From JBCCMB01 sp039026555 (GTDB lineage: Bacteria; Pseudomonadota; Alphaproteobacteria; Caulobacterales; Hyphomonadaceae): DNA of 26,513 nucleotides. The stretch is taken from NCBI GenBank assembly GCA_039026555.1, contig JBCCMB010000023.1, positions 1 through 26,513 on the forward strand, in the 5' to 3' direction. Below, piece by piece: positions 7,573 to 15,595 of this stretch (positions are counted from its first letter, which is position 1; each line of letters opens with the position of its first letter). The notes under the pieces were generated by a model. That model saw only the letters and a program-made list of their open reading frames with translations. It was not told the origin of the DNA and ran no database searches. Both the position numbers and the translations under genes were made by a program.

Positions 7573-8915
7573 CCTTCCAACTCCAAATCGGGCGAGGCCA
7601 TATCTGCGAGGAGATAATCCACCGTATCTTGGATTGGTCTTAGCGGACCGAAGTCGAAGGCCGACTTGTCTATGATCACGTCGCGGGGCCGCAAGGGGCG
7701 CGACAATTCCAACCCCTCAAACGTCCGGCAGCGCGAGAACGCGACATAGCATTGGCCGTGCGCGAACATGCCATTGTCGAAATCAATGTGGACATTGTCC
7801 AAGGTCATGCCCTGGCTTTTGTGGATCGTCACGGCATAGGCCAGCCGCAAGGGCAGTTGCTTGAAGGAGCCGGCGACCGTGCGCGACACGGATTTTGTGT
7901 CGCTGTCGAACTCATATCGGTATTTCTCCCAGGTTTGCGGCGTGATGCGCTGCACTTCGCCCCTGATTTCGACAAAGGCGTCCGTCTCGCCCAGCGCGGT
8001 CACCGCGCCGATGGAGCCATTGACCCAGCGGCCTTGAGGATCGTTTTTGATCAGCATGACGCGCGCGCCGACTTTCAGCTCCAACACTTCTTCGGTCGGA
8101 AAGGCGCGCGGCTCGTAATTGCCGTCGGTCGATGCGGTGAACGCCCCCGCCTCCCCCGGCAATTCGTCCAAGCGCATTTGGTTGATGCGCCAAGCTGCGG
8201 CGTTGTTGGGCGTCAGCACAACATGCGTTTCGCTTGCTTCCGCCGAGGTGCGCGTGGCGACGCGGCCGTCAAGCGCTTCGACTTGCGCCTGCGAGAGACG
8301 GCCGGATCGCATGCCGTTCAAAATATCCAGAAACACGGGATCTTGTTGGCGGAACACATGCTTCAGCGCAGCCAGCCGAAACCCCGCCTCTTCAAAGGCC
8401 GGGGCTTTGAAAAACCAGGCGCCGCCATAGGCGTCCTGCAAAATCGGCTCGGCTTCGGCTTCGACAACCGGCGGCAATTGATGCAAATCGCCGGACAAGA
8501 TCACCCGAACGCCGCCAAACGGCTTCTTGTTCCCACGATTCAGCTTCAAAGTGTCGGACATAACTTGCAGCATATCGGCGCACACCATCGACACCTCGTC
8601 GATCACGAGCGTCTCCAGCGTTCGTACAAGCCGTTGATTTCGAAGTTTTTTGACATCTCCGCCATCCAGCAATCGCGGCGCGAATTTGAAGAAAGAATGG
8701 ATGGTCTGGCCGCCCGCATTCACTGCGGCTAGCCCGGTCGGCGCAAGAACGACGGCTTTATCGCCGGCGGCGCGCAAGATCCGCTTCAAAAGCGTGGTCT
8801 TTCCCGTTCCCGCGCGCCCGGTCAGAAAGATGTTGCGGCCGCTGGACAGAATATCACGCACAAGCGGTTCATACGTGTTGGACGTTTCATCCGGCGCGCC
8901 GACATAGATCACCAA
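7569..8915 (-). CDS. Pif1/RecD-like superfamily 1B DNA helicase
   Basis: A 448-residue ATP-dependent 5'-3' helicase of the Pif1/RecD2 type. Motifs in order: Walker A GRAGTGKT (33-40), motif Ia APTGLAAVNAGG, Walker B VIDEVSM (104-110), motif III SGDLHQLPP, a mid-protein beta-rich insert with the LKVGARVMLIKND segment common in Pif1-like enzymes, and motifs V-VI LAYAVTIHKSQGMTLD and YVAFSRCR. No extra nuclease or zinc domain is seen. Likely roles are unwinding of stalled forks or G-quadruplex DNA; the cellular job is inferred. The start is TTG at 8915 with AAGGA nine bases upstream, or the adjacent GTG at 8912. It is divergent from the adenylyltransferase gene and convergent with the DUF3592 gene by 4 bases. 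Confidence 0.9.
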   Translation of the reverse strand: MVIYVGAPDETSNTYEPLVRDILSSGRNIFLTGRAGTGKTTLLKRILRAAGDKAVVLAPTGLAAVNAGGQTIHSFFKFAPRLLDGGDVKKLRNQRLVRTLETLVIDEVSMVCADMLQVMSDTLKLNRGNKKPFGGVRVILSGDLHQLPPVVEAEAEPILQDAYGGAWFFKAPAFEEAGFRLAALKHVFRQQDPVFLDILNGMRSGRLSQAQVEALDGRVATRTSAEASETHVVLTPNNAAAWRINQMRLDELPGEAGAFTASTDGNYEPRAFPTEEVLELKVGARVMLIKNDPQGRWVNGSIGAVTALGETDAFVEIRGEVQRITPQTWEKYRYEFDSDTKSVSRTVAGSFKQLPLRLAYAVTIHKSQGMTLDNVHIDFDNGMFAHGQCYVAFSRCRTFEGLELSRPLRPRDVIIDKSAFDFGPLRPIQDTVDYLLADMASPDLELEG

Positions 8916-8982
8916 AGCGTTTCGTCCTTCGCTTAACCTTACGCCTCTTCGCGTGCGCGCCCGGCGCGGCTATGAGTGTCGC

Positions 8983-9765
8983 ATGACCCTAACGCCCGAC
9001 CAGCTCGAACGCTACGCCCGCCACATCATGCTGAAGGAAGTCGGCGGCCCCGGCCAGGCGCGACTGAAAAACGCCGAGATCGCCCTTATCGGCGCTGGCG
9101 GATTGGGCGGTCCGGCGGCGCTTTACCTCGCCGCTGCGGGCGTGGGGCGGATCCGGCTGATCGATGACGACGAAGTGTCGCTCTCCAATTTGCAGCGCCA
9201 GATTCTGTTCGACACCTCGCAAATTGGAACGGCCAAAGTCGATGCGGGCGCAACGCAACTTGCTAAGCTGAACCCAGACATCGAAATTATCCCAGTTTCA
9301 GAGCGGCTGACCACCGACAACGCCGCAGATTTGTTGGACGGCGCAACACTCGTGCTGGACGGATCCGACACGTTTTCGACGCGGTTCGACGTCAATCAAG
9401 CCTGCTTTGATCTCGGCTCAATCCTTGTTTCCGGAGCAATAGGCCGCTGGGCCGGCCAAGTGTCTGTCTTTAAAGCAGGGCTTTCGAAATCCAGGCCCGA
9501 AGACGAACGAGCGCCCTGCTATCGCTGTTTCGTTTCAGAAGCCCCCGAACACGCCGAGACTTGCGAAGAGGTGGGCGTAATCGGCCCGCTCGCTGGGTTT
9601 GTCGCGGCGCGTATGGCGTTGGAAACGGTCAAGGAGATTACGGGTGCTGGGACAAGCCTGTCCGGACGCGTTTGGATTTTCGACGGTTTGACAGGCGACG
9701 CGCGCACGATCGCGCTGAAACGAGACCCCGATTGCGCAACTTGCGGTAGGAATACCAAAAATTAA
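8983..9765 (+). CDS. moeB: MoeB/ThiF-family adenylyltransferase
   Basis: An E1-like enzyme that adenylates the C-terminal glycine of a ubiquitin-like sulfur carrier (MoaD in molybdopterin synthesis or ThiS in thiamine synthesis). Seen: the N-terminal LERYARHIMLKEVGGPGQ, the nucleotide loop GAGGLGGP (37-44), the acidic IDDDEVSLSNLQRQ with the conserved Asn-Leu-x-Arg-Gln, and the DGSDTFSTRF strand. Two CxxC-type pairs, CYRC and CATC near the end, form the structural zinc site. At 260 residues there is no rhodanese domain. The ATG at 8983 is preferred over the in-frame GTG at 8953. MoeB is favoured over ThiF or HesA on length and zinc site, but with no moaD or thiS neighbour the partner is uncertain. 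Confidence 0.85.
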   Translation: MTLTPDQLERYARHIMLKEVGGPGQARLKNAEIALIGAGGLGGPAALYLAAAGVGRIRLIDDDEVSLSNLQRQILFDTSQIGTAKVDAGATQLAKLNPDIEIIPVSERLTTDNAADLLDGATLVLDGSDTFSTRFDVNQACFDLGSILVSGAIGRWAGQVSVFKAGLSKSRPEDERAPCYRCFVSEAPEHAETCEEVGVIGPLAGFVAARMALETVKEITGAGTSLSGRVWIFDGLTGDARTIALKRDPDCATCGRNTKN

Positions 9766-9871
9766 TCCGCCCAATGCAGGCCTTGCGAATTGCGGCGCGC
9801 GCGTCGGGCGCCTAACCTTGCCGCGCTAGGGGCGCATCAGACGCCAGGTGTCGCTTTGGGAGCCATTGATT

Positions 9872-10867
9872 ATGTTCCGGATCCTTCTCGGGGTCATTGT
9901 TTTTGTGGTCGTCACATCGGGCGCGGCATGGTTCACGCTGAAGCGCGACGACATTCCCTATGAAGCGCTGGAAACCACCTACGCCTCCTACGCGTCGGAC
10001 TACATCGATCTCCCAAATGGCGTGCGCATGCATTTTAGAGATGAGGGCCCGCGCGACAGCGACAAAATTCTGGTTCTCGTCCACGGTTACGCCTCGTCGC
10101 TGCATACATGGGAGCCCTGGGTTCATCGGCTGGAGAACGAGTACCGCATCATCTCTCTTGATCTGCCCGTGCATGGTCTAACGCGCGCGCCGGACGATTT
10201 TGAGCCGACGATTGAAGCGTTCGCAGAGAATGTGAAGCATTTGGCCGACGCTCTGGACATTGACGAATTTGTCCTGGGCGGATCGTCCATGGGCGGCAAT
10301 ATCGCCTGGTCCTATGCGCTCGCCCATCCGCAGGATCTGGTGGGTTTGACGCTCGTCGCCGCAGCTGGGTGGCCCGAAACCGACGCAGAAATGGAAGATG
10401 ATCCGCTCCTGCTGCAACTCGCCGGAAATCCTCTGATCGGGCCAATCCTAACGCAAATCGACACCACGGATCAGATCCGCAGCGGCCTGCAAGCCAGCTA
10501 TGTCGATCAGGATTTTGTCACCGATGGACTCGTACGACGCTACAGCGAATTGTCCCGCGCGCCGGGGCATCGCCAGGGATTGTTCGATATCATGATGATC
10601 GAGCGAACGCCGGCGACAGCCGAGGCGTTGTCCGCCATTTCTATTCCCACACTCATCCTGCACGGAGATCAGGACAATTTGGTCCCTGTGCGTGGCGCGC
10701 GCCTGTTTGAGAAAGCCATCGCGCGGTCCACCTTGGTTGTCTATGAGGATGTGGGGCATATGCCGCAGGAAGAAGTCGCCGACCAAAGCGCCGAGGACTT
10801 CCTCGCATTTCTTCAGCAGGTTTATCCGTCAACCGAGGATGCGGAAACAAGAACTGAAGCGGATTGA
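9872..10867 (+). CDS. Membrane-anchored alpha/beta hydrolase
   Basis: A 331-residue hydrolase with an N-terminal hydrophobic anchor (MFRILLGVIVFVVVTSGAAW). The fold is canonical: the VLVHGY oxyanion turn, DLPVHGLT, the nucleophile elbow GGSSMGGN with the central serine, the acid in HGDQDNLVP and the late histidine in VGHMPQEE. The catalytic triad is therefore complete. Substrate cannot be read from the sequence; lipase, esterase and lactonase-like roles are all possible. The ATG at 9872 is preferred because GGGAG stands nine bases upstream; an in-frame GTG at 9848 would add eight residues and bury that site. It lies 106 bases after the adenylyltransferase gene, so co-transcription is uncertain. 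Confidence 0.85.
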   Translation: MFRILLGVIVFVVVTSGAAWFTLKRDDIPYEALETTYASYASDYIDLPNGVRMHFRDEGPRDSDKILVLVHGYASSLHTWEPWVHRLENEYRIISLDLPVHGLTRAPDDFEPTIEAFAENVKHLADALDIDEFVLGGSSMGGNIAWSYALAHPQDLVGLTLVAAAGWPETDAEMEDDPLLLQLAGNPLIGPILTQIDTTDQIRSGLQASYVDQDFVTDGLVRRYSELSRAPGHRQGLFDIMMIERTPATAEALSAISIPTLILHGDQDNLVPVRGARLFEKAIARSTLVVYEDVGHMPQEEVADQSAEDFLAFLQQVYPSTEDAETRTEAD

Positions 10868-10894
10868 TCTTTTAGGCGGGCTGGAGCCCTAGCT

Positions 10895-11320
10895 CTAATA
10901 GATCTCTTCAGCGACGCAGCCATCGCCCTCAAAAGTGATCTGCTCGACATATCCGTCCTCTGTTACAACGAAGCGCGTCGCGCAGCGGCTGGTCGTCGTA
11001 TAGGGCGGGATCCAAATCGGATAGCTTTCGGAGACGGTTTTCCAGCGCTTTTTGCCCTCGTCATCGACATATTCATGGCTGACGTCTCGGTACTCATAGC
11101 TGGTGTAGCCGCCATGCTCATAGATTTCGATCTTGTCGAAAATCACCAGCTCGCGGCCGTCCGACAAAAAGCTTCGGCTGTCCGGCTCGCCCCAATTGAT
11201 CATGACGTCGTCTAAGGATCGACCCTGCCACAGCGACATGTTTTGGCGATAACCTTCCGTGGTGGCGCAGGCCGTCAGTCCGACGAGCAGCAGACTTGAA
11301 AGAAGCAGTTGTCGCGCCAT
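10895..11320 (-). CDS. Small outer-membrane-type lipoprotein
   Basis: A 141-residue protein with a lipoprotein signal: MARQ, a leucine-rich core and the lipobox LTAC, so lipidation at C18 is expected. The mature part starts ATTEGYRQNMSLWQGRSLDD and then WGEPDSRSFLSDGRELVIF, matching a widespread family of small proteobacterial lipoproteins in which W-x-G, WG-x-P and a C-terminal pair of cysteines recur (here SRCATRF and GDGCV). Function is unknown. The start at 11320 is set by AAGGGGAC about eight bases upstream; the in-frame ATG at 11395 would add 25 residues before the signal. It is convergent with the alpha/beta hydrolase 27 bases away; no clear terminator was found between them. Confidence 0.8.
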   Translation of the reverse strand: MARQLLLSSLLLVGLTACATTEGYRQNMSLWQGRSLDDVMINWGEPDSRSFLSDGRELVIFDKIEIYEHGGYTSYEYRDVSHEYVDDEGKKRWKTVSESYPIWIPPYTTTSRCATRFVVTEDGYVEQITFEGDGCVAEEIY

Positions 11321-11413
11321 AAGCCGTCCCCTTTCACGCAGGCGTAAAAACCTTTCAATATCAACGCATGCATACAATGAATGCACGCTGAACACAGTAT
11401 GGCGCGCCCTTGG

Positions 11414-12400
11414 CTAAAGCATGGCCGGGATGACGCGGTCCGGGGGCCGGTGGCCGTCAATGAAGGTCTTGATGTTGATGATCACCTTCTCGCCCATATC
11501 AATTCGCCCCTCCAGCGTCGCGGATCCCATATGCGGCAGAAGCACAACGTTTGAGAGCGATTTGAGTTTTGGATTGACCGCCGGCTCATGCTCGTAAACG
11601 TCCAGTCCGGCGCCGGCGAGCTCTCCGGCTTCCAACGCCCGCGCAAGCGCCGCCTCGTCAATCACTTCGCCGCGCGAGGTGTTCACCAGATAAGCGTCCG
11701 GCTTCATCAATTTCATTCGGCGCGCATGCAGCAAATGATATGTGCCCGGCGTGTGGGGACAATTGAGCGAAACGATGTCCATGCGGGCGAGCATTTGGTC
11801 GAGGCTTTCCCAATAGGTCGCGTCCAAGCTCTCTTCAATTTTGGGGTTCACGCGCTTGCGGTTGTGATAATGGATTTGCAGGCCGAACGCTTTGGCGCGG
11901 CGCGCCACGGCCTGGCCGATTCGGCCCATGCCGACAATGCCCAAGCGCTTGCCGAATATGCGACGGCCCATCATCCAGGTCGGCGACCAACCCTCAAAAC
12001 TCGCCTCCTCCATCACGCGAACGCCGTCGACAATTCGGCGCGGTACGGCGAGGATCAGCGCCATGGTCATATCCGCCGTGTCTTCGGTCAAAACCCCGGG
12101 CGTATTGGTCACCGTGACGCCCCGCTGCATGGCGGATTGAACGTCGATATTGTCGACACCGGCGCCGAATTGCGCGATCAGCCGCAATTTTTCGCCGCCA
12201 CGCGCGATTACGCGCCCGTCGATCTTATCCGTAACAGTGGACACCAGAATGTCTGCGCGGGCCGCCGCATCCGCCAACTCGTCCGGCCCCATGGGGATGT
12301 CGTCTTCGTTGAGCTCCGCGTCGAACAATTCCCGCATGCGCGTCTCCACCGGATCGGGAAGCTTCCGGGTGACGATGACTTTAAATTTCGCGCGGGACAT
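11414..12400 (-). CDS. D-isomer-specific 2-hydroxyacid dehydrogenase (glyoxylate/hydroxypyruvate reductase-like)
   Basis: A 328-residue NAD(P)-dependent dehydrogenase that reduces a 2-keto acid to the D-2-hydroxy acid. Seen: the substrate-domain loop IAQFGAGVDNID (about 75-86), the nucleotide motif GMGRIG (157-162), the catalytic R243 in NTSRGEV, E272 in YEHEP and H290 in LPHMGSAT, plus the dimer-type tail. The sequence resembles the glyoxylate reductase group most, but substrate choice cannot be fixed from motifs. The start at 12400 is supported by GAGG six bases upstream; an ATG at 12412 would add four residues. It is divergent from the SH3-like gene, and the shared region carries paired motifs. 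Confidence 0.88.
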   Translation of the reverse strand: MSRAKFKVIVTRKLPDPVETRMRELFDAELNEDDIPMGPDELADAAARADILVSTVTDKIDGRVIARGGEKLRLIAQFGAGVDNIDVQSAMQRGVTVTNTPGVLTEDTADMTMALILAVPRRIVDGVRVMEEASFEGWSPTWMMGRRIFGKRLGIVGMGRIGQAVARRAKAFGLQIHYHNRKRVNPKIEESLDATYWESLDQMLARMDIVSLNCPHTPGTYHLLHARRMKLMKPDAYLVNTSRGEVIDEAALARALEAGELAGAGLDVYEHEPAVNPKLKSLSNVVLLPHMGSATLEGRIDMGEKVIINIKTFIDGHRPPDRVIPAML

Positions 12401-12430
12401 GCACGACCTCATGTTACTCGTGTGTTTCTA

Positions 12431-12446
12431 AGCGTTTAGCAAAGCC
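12431..12446 (-). promoter_or_regulatory. Candidate promoter/operator motif upstream of the dehydrogenase
   Basis: On the minus strand this reads GGCTTTGCTAAACGCT, ending 30 bases before the dehydrogenase start. It matches at 14 of 16 positions a second copy facing the other gene (12532-12547). The core GCTAAAC resembles the GCTANAWC -10 element of Caulobacter housekeeping promoters; an upstream TTGGCCC at about the right distance is a weak -35 candidate. Confidence 0.4.
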
Positions 12447-12531
12447 TGACCGATGGGCCAACCGAAACGCTGCGACGTTGGAAAATGAGTGAAATTTTAT
12501 CGATGCGCTTAAGCCTAGATTCACCGTAATC

Positions 12532-12547
12532 GGGTTTGCTTAACGCT
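12532..12547 (+). promoter_or_regulatory. Candidate promoter/operator motif upstream of the SH3-like gene
   Basis: Reads GGGTTTGCTTAACGCT on the plus strand, 45 bases before the SH3-like start. It is the inverted partner of the motif at 12431-12446. It may be a -10 element or one half of a divergent operator. Confidence 0.4.
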
Positions 12548-12592
12548 CTTTCACGCACCTAGCGGGGCCGGATCCAGAAAGGACCTAGCTCA

Positions 12593-13165
12593 ATGGCGTT
12601 CAATCGACGCTTTCCCTTTGCGCTCGTCTTGTGGCTCGTCGTTTCCGGCGGATTTGCACTCCCATCCGCCGACGCCCAAGAGGGAAACACGGCTGGCGTG
12701 GTCACCGCCAGCCTTGCGGATACGACCGAAAAACCTGAGAGAATCTCGCAGTTCTCCGGCCTCCCCGTGCCGCGGCGGGCGAGCCTCAGATACAATGAAG
12801 TAAACGGCCGAACCGGCCCGAGCCTCGATTATCCGATCGCCTGGTTCTACGAGCGCCGGGGCCTGCCGGTCGTCGTCATTCGCGAATCGACCGATTGGCG
12901 CAAAGTGCGCGATCCGGCGGGCGACGAGGTCTGGGTGCACAAGCGCATGTTAGCCGATCGCCCGACATCTATGATCCGCGTCCCGGCCGCCTTGTGCAAA
13001 CGCGCCAAGCCGCGCTGCCGCGAAATCGCAATGCTGGAACCCGGCGTCGTCGTCGAAGTCGAAGCGTGCGGGCCCGATTGGTGTGAAACTTTCGTCGACG
13101 ACCGGCGCGGCTGGACGCCCCGAGACGCGCTTTGGGGCGCAGAACTACTCGCCGCAAACGAGTAG
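12593..13165 (+). CDS. Secreted bacterial SH3-like domain protein
   Basis: A 190-residue protein with a signal peptide (basic MAFNRRF, hydrophobic core, likely cleavage after A28 in SADA before QEG). The rest fits the bacterial SH3 family common in alphaproteobacteria: the NEVNGRTGPSLDYPIAW strand region, DWRKVRDPAGDEVWVHKRML, and a second repeat with GWTPRDALWG. Two probable SH3b repeats are therefore present. Cysteines in the second part (LCKRAKPRCRE, EACGPDWCE) may form disulfides in the periplasm. Such proteins are thought to bind cell-wall or other periplasmic ligands; no enzymatic motif is seen. AAGGA nine bases upstream supports the ATG. Confidence 0.8.
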   Translation: MAFNRRFPFALVLWLVVSGGFALPSADAQEGNTAGVVTASLADTTEKPERISQFSGLPVPRRASLRYNEVNGRTGPSLDYPIAWFYERRGLPVVVIRESTDWRKVRDPAGDEVWVHKRMLADRPTSMIRVPAALCKRAKPRCREIAMLEPGVVVEVEACGPDWCETFVDDRRGWTPRDALWGAELLAANE

Positions 13166-13191
13166 ATTGTGACGTCCTGGTCATCTCCTGC

Positions 13192-13219
13192 TTGAGGCCG
13201 ACGCAGGCCGCGTGCTAGG
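13192..13219 (+). promoter_or_regulatory. Possible fabAB promoter
   Basis: TTGAGG (13192-13197) and GCTAGG (13214-13219) are 16 bases apart and resemble the TTGACG / GCTANA pattern of Caulobacter-type housekeeping promoters. They lie 65 bases upstream of the chosen fabA start. This is pattern resemblance only. Confidence 0.25.
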
Positions 13220-13284
13220 CCGTGACGATAGCGCCGCGTCAATCGTCGGCGAAAAATCGCGCGCGCGCGCCGAGGGAGGCCGAT

Positions 13285-13815
13285 TTGACGACGGTGATGG
13301 AGGCTCGCAAGAGCGCTTACGATTACGATGAATTGATCCAGGCGGGTTTAGGCGAATTGTTCGGCCCCGAATGGGCGCAGCTGCCCGCGCCTCCCATGCT
13401 GATGCTCGACCGCATAAACAGCATCGACGTCGACGGCGGGCCTCACGGGCGGGGACGCCTGGTCGCCGAGTTGGACATCAATCCGGACCTTTGGTTCTTC
13501 AAATGTCATTTTCCGAGCGATCCGGTGATGCCCGGCTGTTTAGGTCTAGACGCCATGTGGCAATTGGTTGGGTTTTGGCTCGCCTGGTCCGGCTCTGAAG
13601 GCAAAGGACGCGCGCTCGGCGTGGGCGACGTCAAATTCACCGGTCAGGTGACGCCGGACATAAAGATGATCCGCTACGAAATCGACATCAAGCGGGCGAT
13701 CCGGTCGAAACTCGTGATGGGCATCGCCGACGGGGTCGTCTTCGCCGACGGCAAGAAGATTTACTCAGCGAAAGATATGAAGGTCGGCCTCTTAAAACCC
13801 CAGCAATCGGCCTAA
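13285..13815 (+). CDS. fabA: 3-hydroxydecanoyl-ACP dehydratase/isomerase
   Basis: Dehydrates 3-hydroxydecanoyl-ACP and isomerises the trans-2 product to cis-3-decenoyl-ACP, the branch point of anaerobic unsaturated fatty acid synthesis. Closely FabA-like throughout: GELFGPEWAQLPAPPMLMLDRI, AELDINPDLWFFKCHF with active-site H75, DPVMPGCLGLDAMWQ with D89, and GRALGVGDVKFTGQV. The offset of five from E. coli H70 and D84 supports the numbering. The chosen start is TTG at 13285, with GGGAGG five bases upstream, giving 176 residues; ATG at 13297 is the alternative, and the in-frame GTG at 13222 looks too early. The gene directly precedes fabB and is presumably in one operon with it. Confidence 0.95.
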   Translation: MTTVMEARKSAYDYDELIQAGLGELFGPEWAQLPAPPMLMLDRINSIDVDGGPHGRGRLVAELDINPDLWFFKCHFPSDPVMPGCLGLDAMWQLVGFWLAWSGSEGKGRALGVGDVKFTGQVTPDIKMIRYEIDIKRAIRSKLVMGIADGVVFADGKKIYSAKDMKVGLLKPQQSA

Positions 13816-13863
13816 TATCGAGACCAACGCGTCGCGGGACGACGACGCGACATTGGAGTTCAT

Positions 13864-15096
13864 ATGATCAAAACAGACCTTCGCCGCGTGGTTGTGACGG
13901 GAATGGGGATTGTCTCGTCAATCGGCGACAATGTGAAAGACGTGACCGACAGCCTCAAGAACGGCGTCTCAGGCATCTCATTCGCCGAAGAATACGCCAA
14001 ACTCGGCTTTCGATCGCAGGTGTTCGGCAAGCCGAAATCGGATCCGGCCGATCACGTCAACAAGCGGGCCATGCGGTTCATGGGCGACGGCGCCGGCTGG
14101 TGCTATATGGCGATGGAGCAAGCGATTGCGGATTCGGGGCTTGAAGAGGGTCAGATCTCTCACCCGCGAACGGGCCTTATTGTCGGCACAGGCGGCCCAT
14201 CGGCGCGCGCGATCGTAGGCGCTTCAGACATCGCCCGCGAAAAAGGGCCCAAGCGCGTCGGCCCCTTCGCCGTACCTAAGGCGATGAGCTCCACCGCCTC
14301 GGCGACTTTGTCGACTTTGTTCAAGATCTTGGGCGTCAATTACTCCATCACCTCCGCCTGCACCACGTCACTGCATTGCATCGGCGCCGGGGCGGAACAG
14401 ATCCAATGGGGCAAGCAAGACGTTGTGTTCGCCGGCGGCGGCGAAGAATTGGACTGGTCGCTGTCGGTCCTGTTCGACGGCATGGGCGCAATGTCCTCCA
14501 AATACAATGATACGCCGGAGCGCGCCTCGCGCGCCTTCGACGCGGATCGCGACGGCTTCGTCATCGCCGGAGGCGCCGGCATGTTGGTGTTGGAAGAATA
14601 TGAGCACGCCAAAGCCCGCGGCGCCCCCATCTATGCGGAAATCACCGGCTATGGCGCCACGTCGGACGGCCATGACATGGTCGCCCCTTCCGGCGAAGGC
14701 GGATTGCGATCCATGGAAATGGCCATGGCGACCGTCGGCGCCGCGCCGGATTATCTTAACCCGCACGCCACCTCCACGCCGGTCGGCGACATGATCGAGC
14801 TGGATTCGGTTCGCAAAATGTTTGGCCAGGAGGCGGCCGATCAACCCATGATTTCGGCGACGAAATCGATGACGGGCCACTGCCTCGGCGGCGCCGGCGT
14901 TCAAGAAGCGATCTATTCGCTCTTGATGATGAAAGAAAAATTCGTCGCGCCGTCGATCAATATCGAAACCCTCGATCCCGCCGCGTTCGGCGTCAACATC
15001 ATTCGCGAAGCGCGCGACGCGGTTTTGAACGTGGTGATGTCGAATTCCTTCGGATTCGGCGGCACGAACGGATCGGTGGCTTTCTCAAAAGTCTAG
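13864..15096 (+). CDS. fabB: Beta-ketoacyl-ACP synthase I
   Basis: Condenses malonyl-ACP with acyl-ACP and is the synthase that elongates cis-3-decenoyl-ACP made by FabA, so the pair commits chains to the unsaturated series. The thiolase-fold catalytic set is complete: C166 in TSACTTSLHC, H301 in NPHATSTPVGD, K334 in ATKSMTGH and H339, with the C-terminal GFGGTNGS loop. At 410 residues it is full length. GGAG seven bases before the ATG supports the start. The gap from fabA is 48 bases. No enoyl reductase gene follows, unlike the fabA-fabB-fabI order of many alphaproteobacteria; a long hairpin lies 57 bases after the stop instead. Confidence 0.95.
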   Translation: MIKTDLRRVVVTGMGIVSSIGDNVKDVTDSLKNGVSGISFAEEYAKLGFRSQVFGKPKSDPADHVNKRAMRFMGDGAGWCYMAMEQAIADSGLEEGQISHPRTGLIVGTGGPSARAIVGASDIAREKGPKRVGPFAVPKAMSSTASATLSTLFKILGVNYSITSACTTSLHCIGAGAEQIQWGKQDVVFAGGGEELDWSLSVLFDGMGAMSSKYNDTPERASRAFDADRDGFVIAGGAGMLVLEEYEHAKARGAPIYAEITGYGATSDGHDMVAPSGEGGLRSMEMAMATVGAAPDYLNPHATSTPVGDMIELDSVRKMFGQEAADQPMISATKSMTGHCLGGAGVQEAIYSLLMMKEKFVAPSINIETLDPAAFGVNIIREARDAVLNVVMSNSFGFGGTNGSVAFSKV

Positions 15097-15595
15097 CGCC
15101 GCGCCCCACGCGCGATTAGCCGTGAACAGAATGGTTAGCTTGCTTTCGGTGAAGAAGCTCGCTGCAATTAGGGTGACGCGTAAAACTGCGCATCGCCCCA
15201 ATTGCAGCGATTTTCATGTTCGATCTACGCGTCTGGGCATACCCGTCCAGATCGTTGATCTTCCGTTGGCGTGGCTTGGCCGGCCCGAGCATCCGGCATT
15301 GCGCAATCTTCTCAACGGCGTGCCTAAAGACAACACCGATCGCGCTGCTGAGGTCAATCGTGACGACCCGTCATTTTGCACTCCGTCGTGCGGATCGCGC
15401 CGCCGTGACACAAAAATGCAACACACGCGCGTATCGACTGGTCTTTGCGTTAGTCTTGCAACTTTTTTCATCGGCGCGCCCACGCCTCGCTCGATCTGAC
15501 CAACCAAACCGATTGCATCGCGCGTTGGGGAATTGTTTAAAGCGTCGATCGGACAACGCGCCGCCTCCCCTCCCGCTGATACAAGGACAATCTGA
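15097..15595. other. 499-bp stretch without a convincing gene
   Basis: Open frames of up to about 127 codons exist on both strands, but their translations are compositionally poor and match no family I recognise. The stretch holds the long hairpin at 15154-15214, a smaller TCTGG...CCAGA inverted repeat near 15234-15253, and the AAGGA ribosome site before 15596. It could be a gene remnant or house a small RNA. Confidence 0.5.
15154..15214 (+). terminator. Long hairpin downstream of fabB, possible terminator
   Basis: TCGCTGCAATTAGGG (15159-15173) pairs with CCCCAATTGCAGCGA (15196-15210) over 15 bp with one mismatch. Further pairing of AAG with the TTTT at 15211-15214 is possible. The loop is 22 bases. 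The short T-run right after the stem suits a terminator for fabAB, but the stem and loop are longer than usual, so a repeat element or processed RNA is an alternative. Confidence 0.5.

Noticed and set aside
7752..8732. 326-codon plus-strand frame opposite the helicase gene
   Set aside because: It is antisense to a gene with full helicase motifs; long shadow frames are usual at this GC content and it shows no domain.
10868..10894. GGGC-TGGA-GCCC stem between the convergent hydrolase and lipoprotein genes
   Set aside because: Only four pairs and no following T-run on either strand.
11588..12439. 283-codon plus-strand frame opposite the dehydrogenase gene
   Set aside because: Antisense shadow of a gene with a complete catalytic set; no recognisable protein features.
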